A stretch of DNA of 33,010 nt, taken from NCBI GenBank assembly GCA_018648985.1, contig JABGOT010000084.1:1470-34479 (forward strand), in the 5' to 3' direction. The notes beneath the pieces were generated by a model, which was not told the origin of the DNA, did no database searches, and saw only the letters and a program-made list of their open reading frames with translations. Of this stretch, positions 24,584 to 32,100 are shown piece by piece (position 1 is the stretch's first letter; each line of letters starts with the position of its first letter). Source of the DNA: Candidatus Ruthturnera sp. Its GTDB lineage: Bacteria > Pseudomonadota > Gammaproteobacteria > PS1 > Pseudothioglobaceae. Position numbers and translations under genes: made by a program.

Positions 24584-25504
24584 ATGAAGATAACACTGGA
24601 TGTTCAAAACCTAGAACAATTAGCCAATATTTGTGGCTCACTAGATAAGCATTTAGAAGTTATTGCTAAAAGTCTTGATGTTGTCATTAATAATAAAGGG
24701 GCTGACTTTAGTATTACTGGTAATAGTGCAGCGCTAGCTGCAAAAGTATTAGAAGATTTACTGGCGTTGTCAAGCAAGCAAACTATTGGCCTTCATGATT
24801 TAGAGATGTGTATTAAGGCGCGAACGCACAATGACTTGCCAAGTCAAACTGTTAATATTAAAACACGACGAAAAATAATTCACGTACGTAGTGCCAATCA
24901 ACAGCACTACGTTAAAGCTATTACTAACAAAGACTGTACTTTCGGCATTGGGCCTGCAGGTACTGGTAAAACCTATCTTGCAGTTGCACGTGCCGTAGAA
25001 GCTTTAGAGCGCTCTGATGTACGCCGCATTGTATTGGTAAGGCCTGCAGTTGAAGCGGGTGAAAAATTAGGTTTTTTACCGGGTGATTTAACTGAGAAAG
25101 TTAACCCTTACTTACGCCCTATTTACGATGCGTTGTACGAGATGCTTGGCTTTGACAAGGTAACCAAACTACTGGATAAAAATGTAATTGAAGTGGCGCC
25201 ACTAGCTTTTATGCGTGGTCGAACATTGAATGAATCTTTTATCATTTTAGATGAGGCGCAAAATACCACCATCGAACAAATGAAAATGTTTTTAACACGT
25301 ATGGGATTCGGCTCAAAAATGGTGATTACCGGTGACATCACCCAGATTGACTTAGCGCGACCAAGTCAATCTGGATTGCTCCATACTATGAAAGTACTAA
25401 CAGACGAGGATCAAATCTCATTTTGTCATTTTGAGTCAAAAGATGTAGTTCGACACAAATTAGTACAGTGCATTGTTTTGGCTTATGAGCAATTTGAATC
25501 CTAA
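24584..25504 (+). CDS. ybeZ: PhoH-like (YbeZ) ATPase
   Basis: A 306-residue protein with an N-terminal KH-like region and a P-loop ATPase domain: Walker A 'IGPAGTGKTYLAVARAVEAL' near residue 124, 'VRPAVEAGEKLGFLPGD', Walker B 'IILDEAQNTT', 'KMVITGDITQIDL'. YbeZ works with YbeY in RNA processing and ribosome maturation, but ybeY does not follow here; mnmA does, with a 20-nt overlap. A weak TTTACC-16-TAAAAT promoter (24550-24577) would start transcription at or next to the ATG, so the message may be nearly leaderless. Confidence 0.93.
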   Translation: MKITLDVQNLEQLANICGSLDKHLEVIAKSLDVVINNKGADFSITGNSAALAAKVLEDLLALSSKQTIGLHDLEMCIKARTHNDLPSQTVNIKTRRKIIHVRSANQQHYVKAITNKDCTFGIGPAGTGKTYLAVARAVEALERSDVRRIVLVRPAVEAGEKLGFLPGDLTEKVNPYLRPIYDALYEMLGFDKVTKLLDKNVIEVAPLAFMRGRTLNESFIILDEAQNTTIEQMKMFLTRMGFGSKMVITGDITQIDLARPSQSGLLHTMKVLTDEDQISFCHFESKDVVRHKLVQCIVLAYEQFES

Positions 25505-26588
25505 TAAAGATACAAAAATTATTGTTGGCCTTTCGGGTGGTGTCGACTCCTCTGTTGCCACCCTATTGCTTTTAGAACAAGGTTATGAAGTCGAAGCCTT
25601 GTTTATGAAAAACTGGGAAGAAGACGATACTGACGGTGTTTGCACTGCAGAGAAAGATTTATCTGATGCACAAAAAGTAGCTGATAAGCTGGGTGTCAAA
25701 CTTCACACTATTAATTTTTCAGCTGACTATTGGGATGATGTGTTTGATCATTTCCTAAAAGAGCATAAAAAAGGTCGAACGCCTAACCCTGATGTTTTGT
25801 GCAATCAAAAAATTAAATTTAAGGTTTTTTTAGAACACGCTCTATCCTTAGGCGCAGACAAAATTGCCACAGGTCATTATGCAAGAATCCATGAAGACGG
25901 TGGCGTTTACCAATTACAAACTGGGCTTGATAATAACAAAGATCAAAGTTATTTTTTACACTTGCTTAACCAATACCAACTCTCGAAAAGTTTATTTCCA
26001 CTCGGTGAAATCAATAAAGATGAGGTAAGACGAATCGCCACTCAAAATGGTTTTGTCACGGCAGATAAAAAAGACTCCACCGGTATTTGTTTTATTGGTG
26101 AGCGTAATTTTTCAGAATTCTTACAAACCTACTTGCCTAAGCAGCAAGGTGATATTGTTGATCAAGATGGTCAGTTTATTAAGCATCATGAAGGCTTAGC
26201 GTTTTATACCATAGGCCAACGCAAAGGCTTGGAAATTGGCGGTGGATTTAGCACTTCAGGAGAGCCTTGGTTTGTGGCTGATAAACGCATTGAGAGCAAT
26301 GAATTAGTAGTTGTACAAGGCGATCACACGCTGTTGTATCATAACAATTTAAACGCATCAAATCCGCACTGGATTGAAAATCCCCCAATATTACCATTGG
26401 CATGCACGGCCAAAATACGGTACCGTCAACAGTCACAATCTTGTCTTGTTAGTTCGGCTGAAAATGGGCAGTTAAAAGTAACGTTTGACCAGCCACAACG
26501 CGCCATTACCCCAGGGCAATCGATTGTTTTTTATGATGATGATATTTGCCTAGGTGGCGGGATTATTGAAAGCAGAGGCAATGAGTAA
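25485..26588 (+). CDS. mnmA: tRNA-specific 2-thiouridylase MnmA
   Basis: A 367-residue enzyme that thiolates U34 of tRNA-Lys/Glu/Gln. The PP-loop 'GLSGGVDSSV' begins at residue 15. The catalytic cysteines are in 'NPDVLCNQKIKF' (near 105) and 'DSTGICFIGER' (near 203). The C-terminal beta-barrel domain is complete. I place the start at ATG 25485, inside the end of phoH, because it gives the standard N terminus; an in-frame TTG four codons earlier is less likely. It is followed after 2 nt by hflD, the usual pairing. Confidence 0.97.
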   Translation: MSNLNPNKDTKIIVGLSGGVDSSVATLLLLEQGYEVEALFMKNWEEDDTDGVCTAEKDLSDAQKVADKLGVKLHTINFSADYWDDVFDHFLKEHKKGRTPNPDVLCNQKIKFKVFLEHALSLGADKIATGHYARIHEDGGVYQLQTGLDNNKDQSYFLHLLNQYQLSKSLFPLGEINKDEVRRIATQNGFVTADKKDSTGICFIGERNFSEFLQTYLPKQQGDIVDQDGQFIKHHEGLAFYTIGQRKGLEIGGGFSTSGEPWFVADKRIESNELVVVQGDHTLLYHNNLNASNPHWIENPPILPLACTAKIRYRQQSQSCLVSSAENGQLKVTFDQPQRAITPGQSIVFYDDDICLGGGIIESRGNE

Positions 26589-26590
26589 AG

Positions 26591-27196
26591 ATGAGTAAAT
26601 TAAAACAACAAACACTGGCACTTGCCTCTCTACTACAAACCACAACTTTGGTTGAGCAGCTTGCCTCTACTGGCACTTGTGATTCTAAAAGCAATGAGGT
26701 TAGCTTGAAAAGTATTATAAGTAACAGCACCAAAGTTGATGAAGTATTTTCATCACCCAAAGAGCTTTCTATCGGCCTGGGTGCATTAACCAAAGCTTTT
26801 GGAAAAAAGAGTAAATCGATGCAGAATGTGATTTTTTATTCTTTAGCACTGATTAATCTTGAAAAAAAACTAATGAAAGATCCAGCATTATTATCGCAAA
26901 TATCTGGTGAGATTGATCTAATCAAAAAACAAGATTTTTTTGAAATTGGACATTCAAATTCATTAGCACGCTTAGCTGAGCTTTATAAAACAACTTTAGG
27001 CGAGCTCAATCCAAGAATCATGGTCAGTGGCGAGCAAGTTTATTTGTCTAATCAGCACACAGCTAATCACATTAGAGCGCTACTGCTAGCAGGCATTCGA
27101 GCAGTTTCTTTGTGGAAGTCACAAGGGGGTCGAACTTGGCAATTGTTATTGAATAAGAAAAAGACACTTAAATTAGTAAACACTATGGACTTTTAA
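26591..27196 (+). CDS. hflD: HflD (DUF489) protein
   Basis: A 201-residue, mainly helical cytoplasmic protein that begins 'LALASLLQTTTLVEQLASTG' and has the conserved segment 'NHIRALLLAGIRAVSLWKSQ', then 'GGRTWQLLL'. HflD was described as a regulator of lambda CII stability; its general role is not settled. The mnmA-hflD order is typical of gammaproteobacteria. purB, often next, is absent; rpsT follows under its own promoter. Confidence 0.92.
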   Translation: MSKLKQQTLALASLLQTTTLVEQLASTGTCDSKSNEVSLKSIISNSTKVDEVFSSPKELSIGLGALTKAFGKKSKSMQNVIFYSLALINLEKKLMKDPALLSQISGEIDLIKKQDFFEIGHSNSLARLAELYKTTLGELNPRIMVSGEQVYLSNQHTANHIRALLLAGIRAVSLWKSQGGRTWQLLLNKKKTLKLVNTMDF

Positions 27197-27214
27197 CGCT
27201 TAAGACTTTATAAT
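27186..27214 (+). promoter_or_regulatory. rpsT promoter
   Basis: TGGACT (27186-27191), a 17-bp spacer and a perfect TATAAT (27209-27214), overlapping the end of hflD. The predicted leader is about 28 nt, with no Shine-Dalgarno before the rpsT ATG. Confidence 0.65.
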
Positions 27215-27248
27215 TACGCGTTTTACTAATTTCAACTTTTTAAATACG

Positions 27249-27509
27249 ATGGCTAATTCAGCAGGTTCTAAAAAACGCGCAAGACAAGCAGTTAAACGCA
27301 ACAAACACAATTCACAAATTCGCGCTAAAGTTCGCACTTTCGTCAAGAAAGTAGCTTACGCATTAGACGCTGGCAATAAAGAAGAGGCTCAAGGTGGTTT
27401 TGCTGCAATGCAAAAGATGATTGATCAATCAGTAAGCAAAGGCTTAATGAATAAGAATCAAGCAGCTAGAAAAAAATCTCGCCTTAACGCACAGATTAAA
27501 GCACTATAA
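27249..27509 (+). CDS. rpsT: 30S ribosomal protein S20
   Basis: An 86-residue, strongly basic helical protein that binds 16S rRNA early in 30S assembly. It begins 'MANSAGSKKRARQAVKRNKH', the S20 signature, and ends 'NKNQAARKKSRLNAQIKAL'. It is transcribed as its own unit between a good promoter and a good terminator. The ATG has no recognisable Shine-Dalgarno, which would suit the autogenous translational control known for S20. Confidence 0.98.
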   Translation: MANSAGSKKRARQAVKRNKHNSQIRAKVRTFVKKVAYALDAGNKEEAQGGFAAMQKMIDQSVSKGLMNKNQAARKKSRLNAQIKAL

Positions 27510-27535
27510 ACTAAAACGTTTACATTGCTATAATG

Positions 27536-27559
27536 AAGCCCTCTTTTGAGGGCTTTTTT
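27536..27559 (+). terminator. rpsT intrinsic terminator
   Basis: An 8-bp stem AAGCCCTC/GAGGGCTT with a TTTT loop, followed by T's. It ends 9 nt before the next ATG. A TATAAT (27529-27534) lies immediately before the stem. Confidence 0.92.
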
Positions 27560-27567
27560 ACGCTTGT

Positions 27568-28056
27568 ATGAAACAAATTAACGACGAAGACAAACAGCTA
27601 TTTAGATCAACAGTTGACGCTAATGCACCAACAGATAAAGATGGCGCTCGTAAAAATAATGCCTTAAAAAAACCAGCATTTACTGCATACAGTTATATCG
27701 TTGATGCCAATCTTGAAGGCTCTGAGGTTGTTGGTTATTCACAAAGCGGGGTTTCAATCAAAGTTATAAAAAAAATGAAACAAGGCAATCTTGATGTTAT
27801 ACCTGTTTTAGATTTACACGGTCAAACTGTTGTTGAAGCTTGTGAGTCATTATCAGCTTTTATGCATCATCATCAGTTTGAGCCTTTTATTCAAATCATT
27901 CACGGCAAAGGTTATCACTCTGAAAACGGTATGAGTATTTTAAAAACCCAAGTGGTGAGTTTTTTGAGTCAGCACCCGCAAGTGTTGGCCTTTAACTCTT
28001 GCCCTGATAAAGACGGCGGCACGGGTGCGGTGTTTGCACTATTAAAGCAGAATTAA
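27568..28056 (+). CDS. Smr-domain protein (SmrA/SmrB type)
   Basis: A 162-residue protein with a variable charged N terminus and a C-terminal Smr domain: 'VLDLHGQTVVEACESLSAFM' (the LDLHG motif, about residues 79-84), then 'FIQIIHGKGYHSENG' (the HGKG motif) and a closing 'GGTGAVFALLKQ'. Smr domains nick or cleave nucleic acid. SmrB cleaves mRNA at collided ribosomes; stand-alone SmrA is less understood. The N terminus lacks a clear SmrB ribosome-binding helix, so I do not choose. xseA begins 1 nt after its stop. Confidence 0.9.
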   Translation: MKQINDEDKQLFRSTVDANAPTDKDGARKNNALKKPAFTAYSYIVDANLEGSEVVGYSQSGVSIKVIKKMKQGNLDVIPVLDLHGQTVVEACESLSAFMHHHQFEPFIQIIHGKGYHSENGMSILKTQVVSFLSQHPQVLAFNSCPDKDGGTGAVFALLKQN

Positions 28057-28057
28057 T

Positions 28058-29458
28058 ATGTTTAACATTGATGAAATCTACACAGTCTCTGATTTTTTGT
28101 CACTGTGTAATAAAACCATTGAAAACAATATTCCCACTTGCTGGTTACAAGGTGAGATTTCTAATTTATCTCGCCCAGCCTCTGGGCATTGGTATTTTTC
28201 ACTTAAGGATAATCGCGGGCAGATTCGCTGCGCCCTATTTCGTCTCAACCAACGTAATATTAAATTCAACCCTGAAAATGGACTAGAAATACTAGTGCGT
28301 GCTGCACCCACTGTGTACGAAGCACGTGGTGATTTTCAGCTGATTATTCAGCATATAGAACCCGTTGGTGTTGGCAACTTGCAACTGGCCTTTGAACAGT
28401 TAAAAAACAAACTAAAAGACGAGGGTTTATTTGACGCTATCCATAAAAAACCACTCCCAGTTAAGGTTGACACTATTGGTGTTATTTCTTCATCAAATGG
28501 CGCGGTAATTCGCGATATTATTAAAGTACTCAACAAGCGCTATCCCTTTGCTGAAATTTTATTATTTGATTCCGTTGTGCAGGGTGAAGGCTCAGCAGAA
28601 AAACTCACTCAAGCTATTGAAGCTGCTGATCAGTCAAATCGATGCGATGTGTTAATTGTAGCGAGAGGTGGTGGCTCTTTAGAGGATTTATGGGCTTTTA
28701 ACGAAGAAGTGCTAGCTAGAGCAATATTCGACGCTAAAACGCCAATTATCAGCGCTATTGGTCATGAGACTGATACCACTATCGCTGACTTTGTTGCCGA
28801 TGTGCGTGCACCAACACCTAGTGCTGCTGCCATGCTAGTAACGCCAGACCGATTAGAGTTGTTATCTAAAGTGGTTAAGCTTTATAGCAACCTATCACAA
28901 TTAAGCCAACAAACACTCAATCAGCATCAATCAATACTCAATCAACTAAGTACAAGATTGCCTAGCCCAGATAGACAATTAAATTTACTCTCACAAAAGC
29001 TTGATGGTTTAAATGCGCATCTTAATTATCAAGTTAAAACTAAGCTGCGTTTAAACCAATCAAAATTATCAACTTTATTTGAGCAATTAAAGCAACACTC
29101 ACCCAGCGCTAAAATTAGCCACAATCAACAGCTAAATTATTTGGCCAAAACGCAACTACAGCAAAGTATTAAACGACTTGTTGTCCAGCAAAAAAATACA
29201 TTAAATGGCTTACATGAAAGATTAGAAAAATCCATCAACACAACACTAGATTGGCAAAAAAATAAACTCGCTCAACATATATTGGGGCTTGATCATCTAT
29301 CGCCACTCAACACTCTATCGCGAGGTTATAGTATTTCGACCACTCAAGATAATCAAGTACTACACTCAACTGCTGACGTTAAAATAGGCGAAGCAATGAC
29401 CACACGATTGAGTGATGGTAAAGTTTATTCCCAGGTTAAAAAAATTGAAAAAATTTAG
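28058..29458 (+). CDS. xseA: exodeoxyribonuclease VII large subunit
   Basis: A 466-residue catalytic subunit of the single-strand-specific exonuclease VII. The N-terminal OB-fold contains 'CWLQGEISNLSRPASGHWYF' followed by 'SLKDNRGQIRCALF'. The catalytic domain has 'GVISSSNGAVIRDII', 'DVLIVARGGGSLEDLWAFN' and 'AIGHETDTTIADFVADVRAP'. A long coiled-coil region (about 285-410) precedes the C-terminal 'LSRGYSI' segment. The small subunit xseB is not adjacent. The 3' end overlaps the next gene. Confidence 0.97.
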   Translation: MFNIDEIYTVSDFLSLCNKTIENNIPTCWLQGEISNLSRPASGHWYFSLKDNRGQIRCALFRLNQRNIKFNPENGLEILVRAAPTVYEARGDFQLIIQHIEPVGVGNLQLAFEQLKNKLKDEGLFDAIHKKPLPVKVDTIGVISSSNGAVIRDIIKVLNKRYPFAEILLFDSVVQGEGSAEKLTQAIEAADQSNRCDVLIVARGGGSLEDLWAFNEEVLARAIFDAKTPIISAIGHETDTTIADFVADVRAPTPSAAAMLVTPDRLELLSKVVKLYSNLSQLSQQTLNQHQSILNQLSTRLPSPDRQLNLLSQKLDGLNAHLNYQVKTKLRLNQSKLSTLFEQLKQHSPSAKISHNQQLNYLAKTQLQQSIKRLVVQQKNTLNGLHERLEKSINTTLDWQKNKLAQHILGLDHLSPLNTLSRGYSISTTQDNQVLHSTADVKIGEAMTTRLSDGKVYSQVKKIEKI

Positions 29459-30272
29459 TTTACTGCTTTTATTGATACCCACTATTGTACTGGCCAACAT
29501 TCCGGTTAAAAATACACCAATACCAGGTGGTATTGCGGTGATTGATTTTGAATCAAATCATGCCAACCCAAAGGCATCCTACAACAAAGTTCCATTATAT
29601 GTACAGCACATTAAAGACCAACACTATCAAGTATTGGTTGGTATTCCACTAATGGAAAAATTAGGAAAAAAAACCATTAAAGTTCAGGATTTTTCCACTC
29701 GATTGTTGGATTTTGAAGTGACAAAACAAACCTATACTGAACAATACATTACCCTTAAAGGCAAAAATAAAAAATACGTAAATCCCAACTTGACGCATAT
29801 GGATCGCATCAAAAAAGAGCGCCCTATTTTGTCGAGTGCCAGAAAGATATTTTCTGATAAAAACTTATCTAGCGGGTTATTTATACGCCCTGTTAATGGT
29901 GTAACTACCAGCCCTTTTGGGCTTAAGCGTTTTTACAATGGTGAGGCACGCCGGCCACACACTGGGTTGGACTACGCAGGTGATATAGGCACGCCTATTA
30001 AGGCGCCTGCGGATGGAAAGGTGATTTTAGTGGGTAAATTTTTCTTTAATGGTAATGCTGTCTTTTTAGATCATGGACAGGGCTTAATCAGCGTATATAT
30101 TCACATGAATAACTATTTAGTTAAACAAGGTCAATTTGTTAAACAAGGTGATTCAATCGGCACTATTGGGCAAACTGGTCGTGCGACGGGTCCACACTTG
30201 CATTGGGGGGTTTACCTCAATCAAACGGTTGTTAATCCAAACCTACTACTAGGAAAAATTAATGAAATCTAA
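29445..30272 (+). CDS. M23-family peptidoglycan endopeptidase
   Basis: A secreted protein of about 275 residues. With TTG 29445 as start it has a clean signal peptide ((M)KKFSLLLLLIPTIVLA). GTG 29412 is the alternative, giving eleven extra residues and a deeper overlap with xseA. An N-terminal beta domain precedes the LytM catalytic domain, which carries 'RRPHTGLDYAG' (HxxxD zinc ligands), 'VYIHMNNYLVKQGQFVKQGD' and 'TGPHLHWGVYLN' (HxH). All zinc ligands are present, so it should be an active endopeptidase cutting peptide cross-links, unlike the inactive LytM protein at 20127. Confidence 0.92.
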   Translation: MKKFSLLLLLIPTIVLANIPVKNTPIPGGIAVIDFESNHANPKASYNKVPLYVQHIKDQHYQVLVGIPLMEKLGKKTIKVQDFSTRLLDFEVTKQTYTEQYITLKGKNKKYVNPNLTHMDRIKKERPILSSARKIFSDKNLSSGLFIRPVNGVTTSPFGLKRFYNGEARRPHTGLDYAGDIGTPIKAPADGKVILVGKFFFNGNAVFLDHGQGLISVYIHMNNYLVKQGQFVKQGDSIGTIGQTGRATGPHLHWGVYLNQTVVNPNLLLGKINEI

Positions 30273-30666
30273 CGTGTCTTTGTTGCGTCGTTTAGGGGCA
30301 ATTTCTTATGATATTTTTTTAGCCTTCTCACTGGCATTTTTTATTGTCGGCGCAATATTAATTGCATTTTTTGACAAACAAGCACAGACTGATTTACTTA
30401 TATTTGGTGTTTATTTAACCACTGTTTATTTCTATTTTACTTGGTCTTGGGTTAAGGGTAGGCAGACACTAGGTATGAAAACTTGGAAGTTTCAAATAGA
30501 GCAAAACAGTGGTAAAAATATCACGCACAAACAGGCTTTTATTAGATTTGTATTGGCCATAATATCATTTTCAGTAGTTGGGCTTGGGTTTATTTACCAG
30601 TTGTTTAACAAAGACAATCTTGCTTGGCATGATAAACACTCTGATACACGGCTAATAAAAAATTGA
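30262..30666 (+). CDS. RDD-family membrane protein
   Basis: A 134-residue membrane protein with three hydrophobic segments. 'LLRRLGAISYDIFLAF' near the N terminus carries the R and D of the RDD signature. 'WVKGRQTLGMKTWKFQI' and the closing 'NKDNLAWHDKHSDTRLI' are the other conserved blocks, including the family's second Asp. Function is unknown; some members have been linked to ion or proton exchange. It overlaps the peptidase by 11 nt. Confidence 0.93.
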   Translation: MKSNVSLLRRLGAISYDIFLAFSLAFFIVGAILIAFFDKQAQTDLLIFGVYLTTVYFYFTWSWVKGRQTLGMKTWKFQIEQNSGKNITHKQAFIRFVLAIISFSVVGLGFIYQLFNKDNLAWHDKHSDTRLIKN

Positions 30667-30677
30667 CGTGTATCAAT

Positions 30678-30705
30678 TTGGCTTTATAAAAAGCTGTGCT
30701 ATAAT
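30678..30705 (+). promoter_or_regulatory. promoter of the 78-aa membrane protein gene
   Basis: TTGGCT (30678-30683), a 16-bp spacer ending in TGC, and TATAAT (30700-30705): an extended -10 promoter with a good -35. The leader is about 27 nt. Confidence 0.75.
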
Positions 30706-30738
30706 GCAATTATTATTTAATACAAAGGGGAGATAAAG

Positions 30739-30975
30739 ATGAGTTCAACAGTTGATAATAGCGCCAAAAAAGGCCATATCTTACTATTAAGCACACTGGT
30801 TGTTACTTTGGTTGCGCCACTGGCTTTAATTATACTTTCTTACATGGAAATTATTTCTGGCACTGCGCAGTATATTGCGGCATTTGGTGTTATTGCATCA
30901 ATGATTTACATTGTTGGTGGTAGTATTTTGATGGCTGTTCAAGATAAAAAAGATGGAATACTTGCTGACGGCTAA
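30739..30975 (+). CDS. small two-helix membrane protein, unknown function
   Basis: A 78-residue protein: a polar N terminus with 'DNSAKKGH', helix 1 at about residues 15-37, a short turn 'MEIISGT', helix 2 at about 42-66, and a charged tail 'QDKKDGILADG'. I recognise no family. The expression signals are unusually complete: an extended -10 promoter, the strong Shine-Dalgarno AAAGGGGAGAT 6-8 nt before the ATG, and a near-perfect terminator 60 nt after the stop. This suggests an abundant monocistronic product. Possible roles include a respiratory-complex accessory subunit or stress peptide, but that is speculation. Confidence 0.75.
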   Translation: MSSTVDNSAKKGHILLLSTLVVTLVAPLALIILSYMEIISGTAQYIAAFGVIASMIYIVGGSILMAVQDKKDGILADG

Positions 30976-30994
30976 ACCTTAAGTGATTTAAAAG

Positions 30995-31351
30995 TTGAAA
31001 AAACAAACAACGAGACGCTCTAACAAGAGCGCTACAAAAAAGCCAAATAATCTATTTGGCTTTTTTTATCAATATTGGATTACTATTATTCTACTCGTGG
31101 TTTTAGCTACTTTGATACGTCAAAATTTTTTCATTAATCAATTTCCAACTTCTTTAGCCAGTAAGCAAGCTGTTATTGACCAGCACACACAGGTCAATCA
31201 AGCATTGAAAAAACAAAACACCATAAAAAAAACCGATCTAAAAGCAGAAACAGCCTCTAATATGGAAATTTTAGAATCACAAGCACGCTATCGATTTGGG
31301 CTAATAAAAGATGGTGAGACTTACCACCAGATTACGCTACAAAACCCTTGA
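30995..31351 (+). CDS. ftsB: cell division protein FtsB
   Basis: A 118-residue bitopic division protein of the FtsQLB complex. It has a basic N-terminal stretch, a transmembrane helix at about residues 28-48, a periplasmic coiled coil, and the conserved end 'ESQARYRFGLIKDGETYHQI', matching the FtsB ER.AR.EL.....GE.FY.. pattern. The following ispD-ispF order is diagnostic. The only usual in-frame start is TTG 30995; no ATG occurs. Compared with E. coli FtsB it has about 25 extra cytoplasmic residues, and that part of the DNA is an intrinsic terminator (see 31036). Expression is likely weak or controlled. Confidence 0.85.
   Translation: MKKQTTRRSNKSATKKPNNLFGFFYQYWITIILLVVLATLIRQNFFINQFPTSLASKQAVIDQHTQVNQALKKQNTIKKTDLKAETASNMEILESQARYRFGLIKDGETYHQITLQNP
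31036..31067 (+). terminator. strong intrinsic terminator inside the 5' coding region of ftsB
   Basis: A perfect 14-bp stem (31036-31049 with 31053-31066) around AGCCAAATA/TATTTGGCT, with a 3-nt loop and seven T's in the 3' arm and tail. It lies 60 nt after the stop of the 78-aa gene, whose terminator it appears to be, yet occupies codons 14-24 of ftsB. Confidence 0.85.
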
Positions 31352-31352
31352 C

Positions 31353-31367
31353 TATACCTTGGGTATA
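31353..31367. repeat. TATACC-TTG-GGTATA inverted repeat before ispD
   Basis: A 6-bp inverted repeat with a 3-bp spacer starts just after the ftsB stop codon. Its right arm overlaps a TATAAT (31364-31369) that could serve as a -10 for ispD (ATG at 31399). No proper -35 is visible. Operator function is only a possibility. Confidence 0.35.
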
Positions 31368-31398
31368 ATAAACCCATCTTTTTATTATTTGTCTTTTC

Positions 31399-32100
31399 AT
31401 GTCGACTGACCAGCACTTTCTGATTGTACCTGCTAGTGGTATTGGCTCACGTATTGGAGGTGATACCCCTAAGCAATATTTAAAGCTAAACAATGGCTTG
31501 AGTGTACTCGACCAAACCTTAAAATCTCTACTGAGTATTGATCAAATCAAGGGTTGTATTATCGCCATTGCCAAAAATGATACTCACTTCAAGCAATCAG
31601 AATTTTTCAATCATTCAAAATTACTCGCGACAGCGACTGGCGGAAAAGAGCGCTTTCATTCGGTAATATCGGCTTTAAACTCTCTAAAAACTTTTGCTAA
31701 AGACAATGATTGGGTGTTAGTTCACGATGCAGCAAGGCCTTGTGTAAAAACTACTGATGTAGTCAACTTAATCAACCAACTTAAAGATCACCCAACCGGC
31801 GGATTACTAGCCACTCGAGTAGTTGACACTATTAAAAAAGCAAACAATATCCAAGTTAAATCTACCTTAGACAGGTCTAATCTTTGGCAAGCACAAACAC
31901 CCCAAATGTATCGATTTGGTGTATTATCAAAAGCCCTGGATAACATTATAAAAAATGGTTTAAATATTACTGATGAGGCTAGCAGCATTGAAGCTTTAGG
32001 ACTTGAGTCTATATTGATTGAGGGTAGTAAAAGCAACCTAAAAATCACCACAGCAGAAGATTTAGATTTGGCTAACTTTTATTTAGAATCAAATAATTAA
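31399..32100 (+). CDS. ispD: 2-C-methyl-D-erythritol 4-phosphate cytidylyltransferase
   Basis: A 233-residue enzyme of the MEP isoprenoid pathway that couples CTP to MEP. The nucleotide-binding N terminus is 'IVPASGIGSRIGGDTPKQYL'. 'WVLVHDAARPCV' (about residues 104-115) and 'LWQAQTPQMYRF' are the substrate-binding motifs, and 'ITDEASSIEALG' and 'KITTAEDLDLANFYL' complete the fold. ispF begins immediately after the stop, without a gap. Confidence 0.96.
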   Translation: MSTDQHFLIVPASGIGSRIGGDTPKQYLKLNNGLSVLDQTLKSLLSIDQIKGCIIAIAKNDTHFKQSEFFNHSKLLATATGGKERFHSVISALNSLKTFAKDNDWVLVHDAARPCVKTTDVVNLINQLKDHPTGGLLATRVVDTIKKANNIQVKSTLDRSNLWQAQTPQMYRFGVLSKALDNIIKNGLNITDEASSIEALGLESILIEGSKSNLKITTAEDLDLANFYLESNN

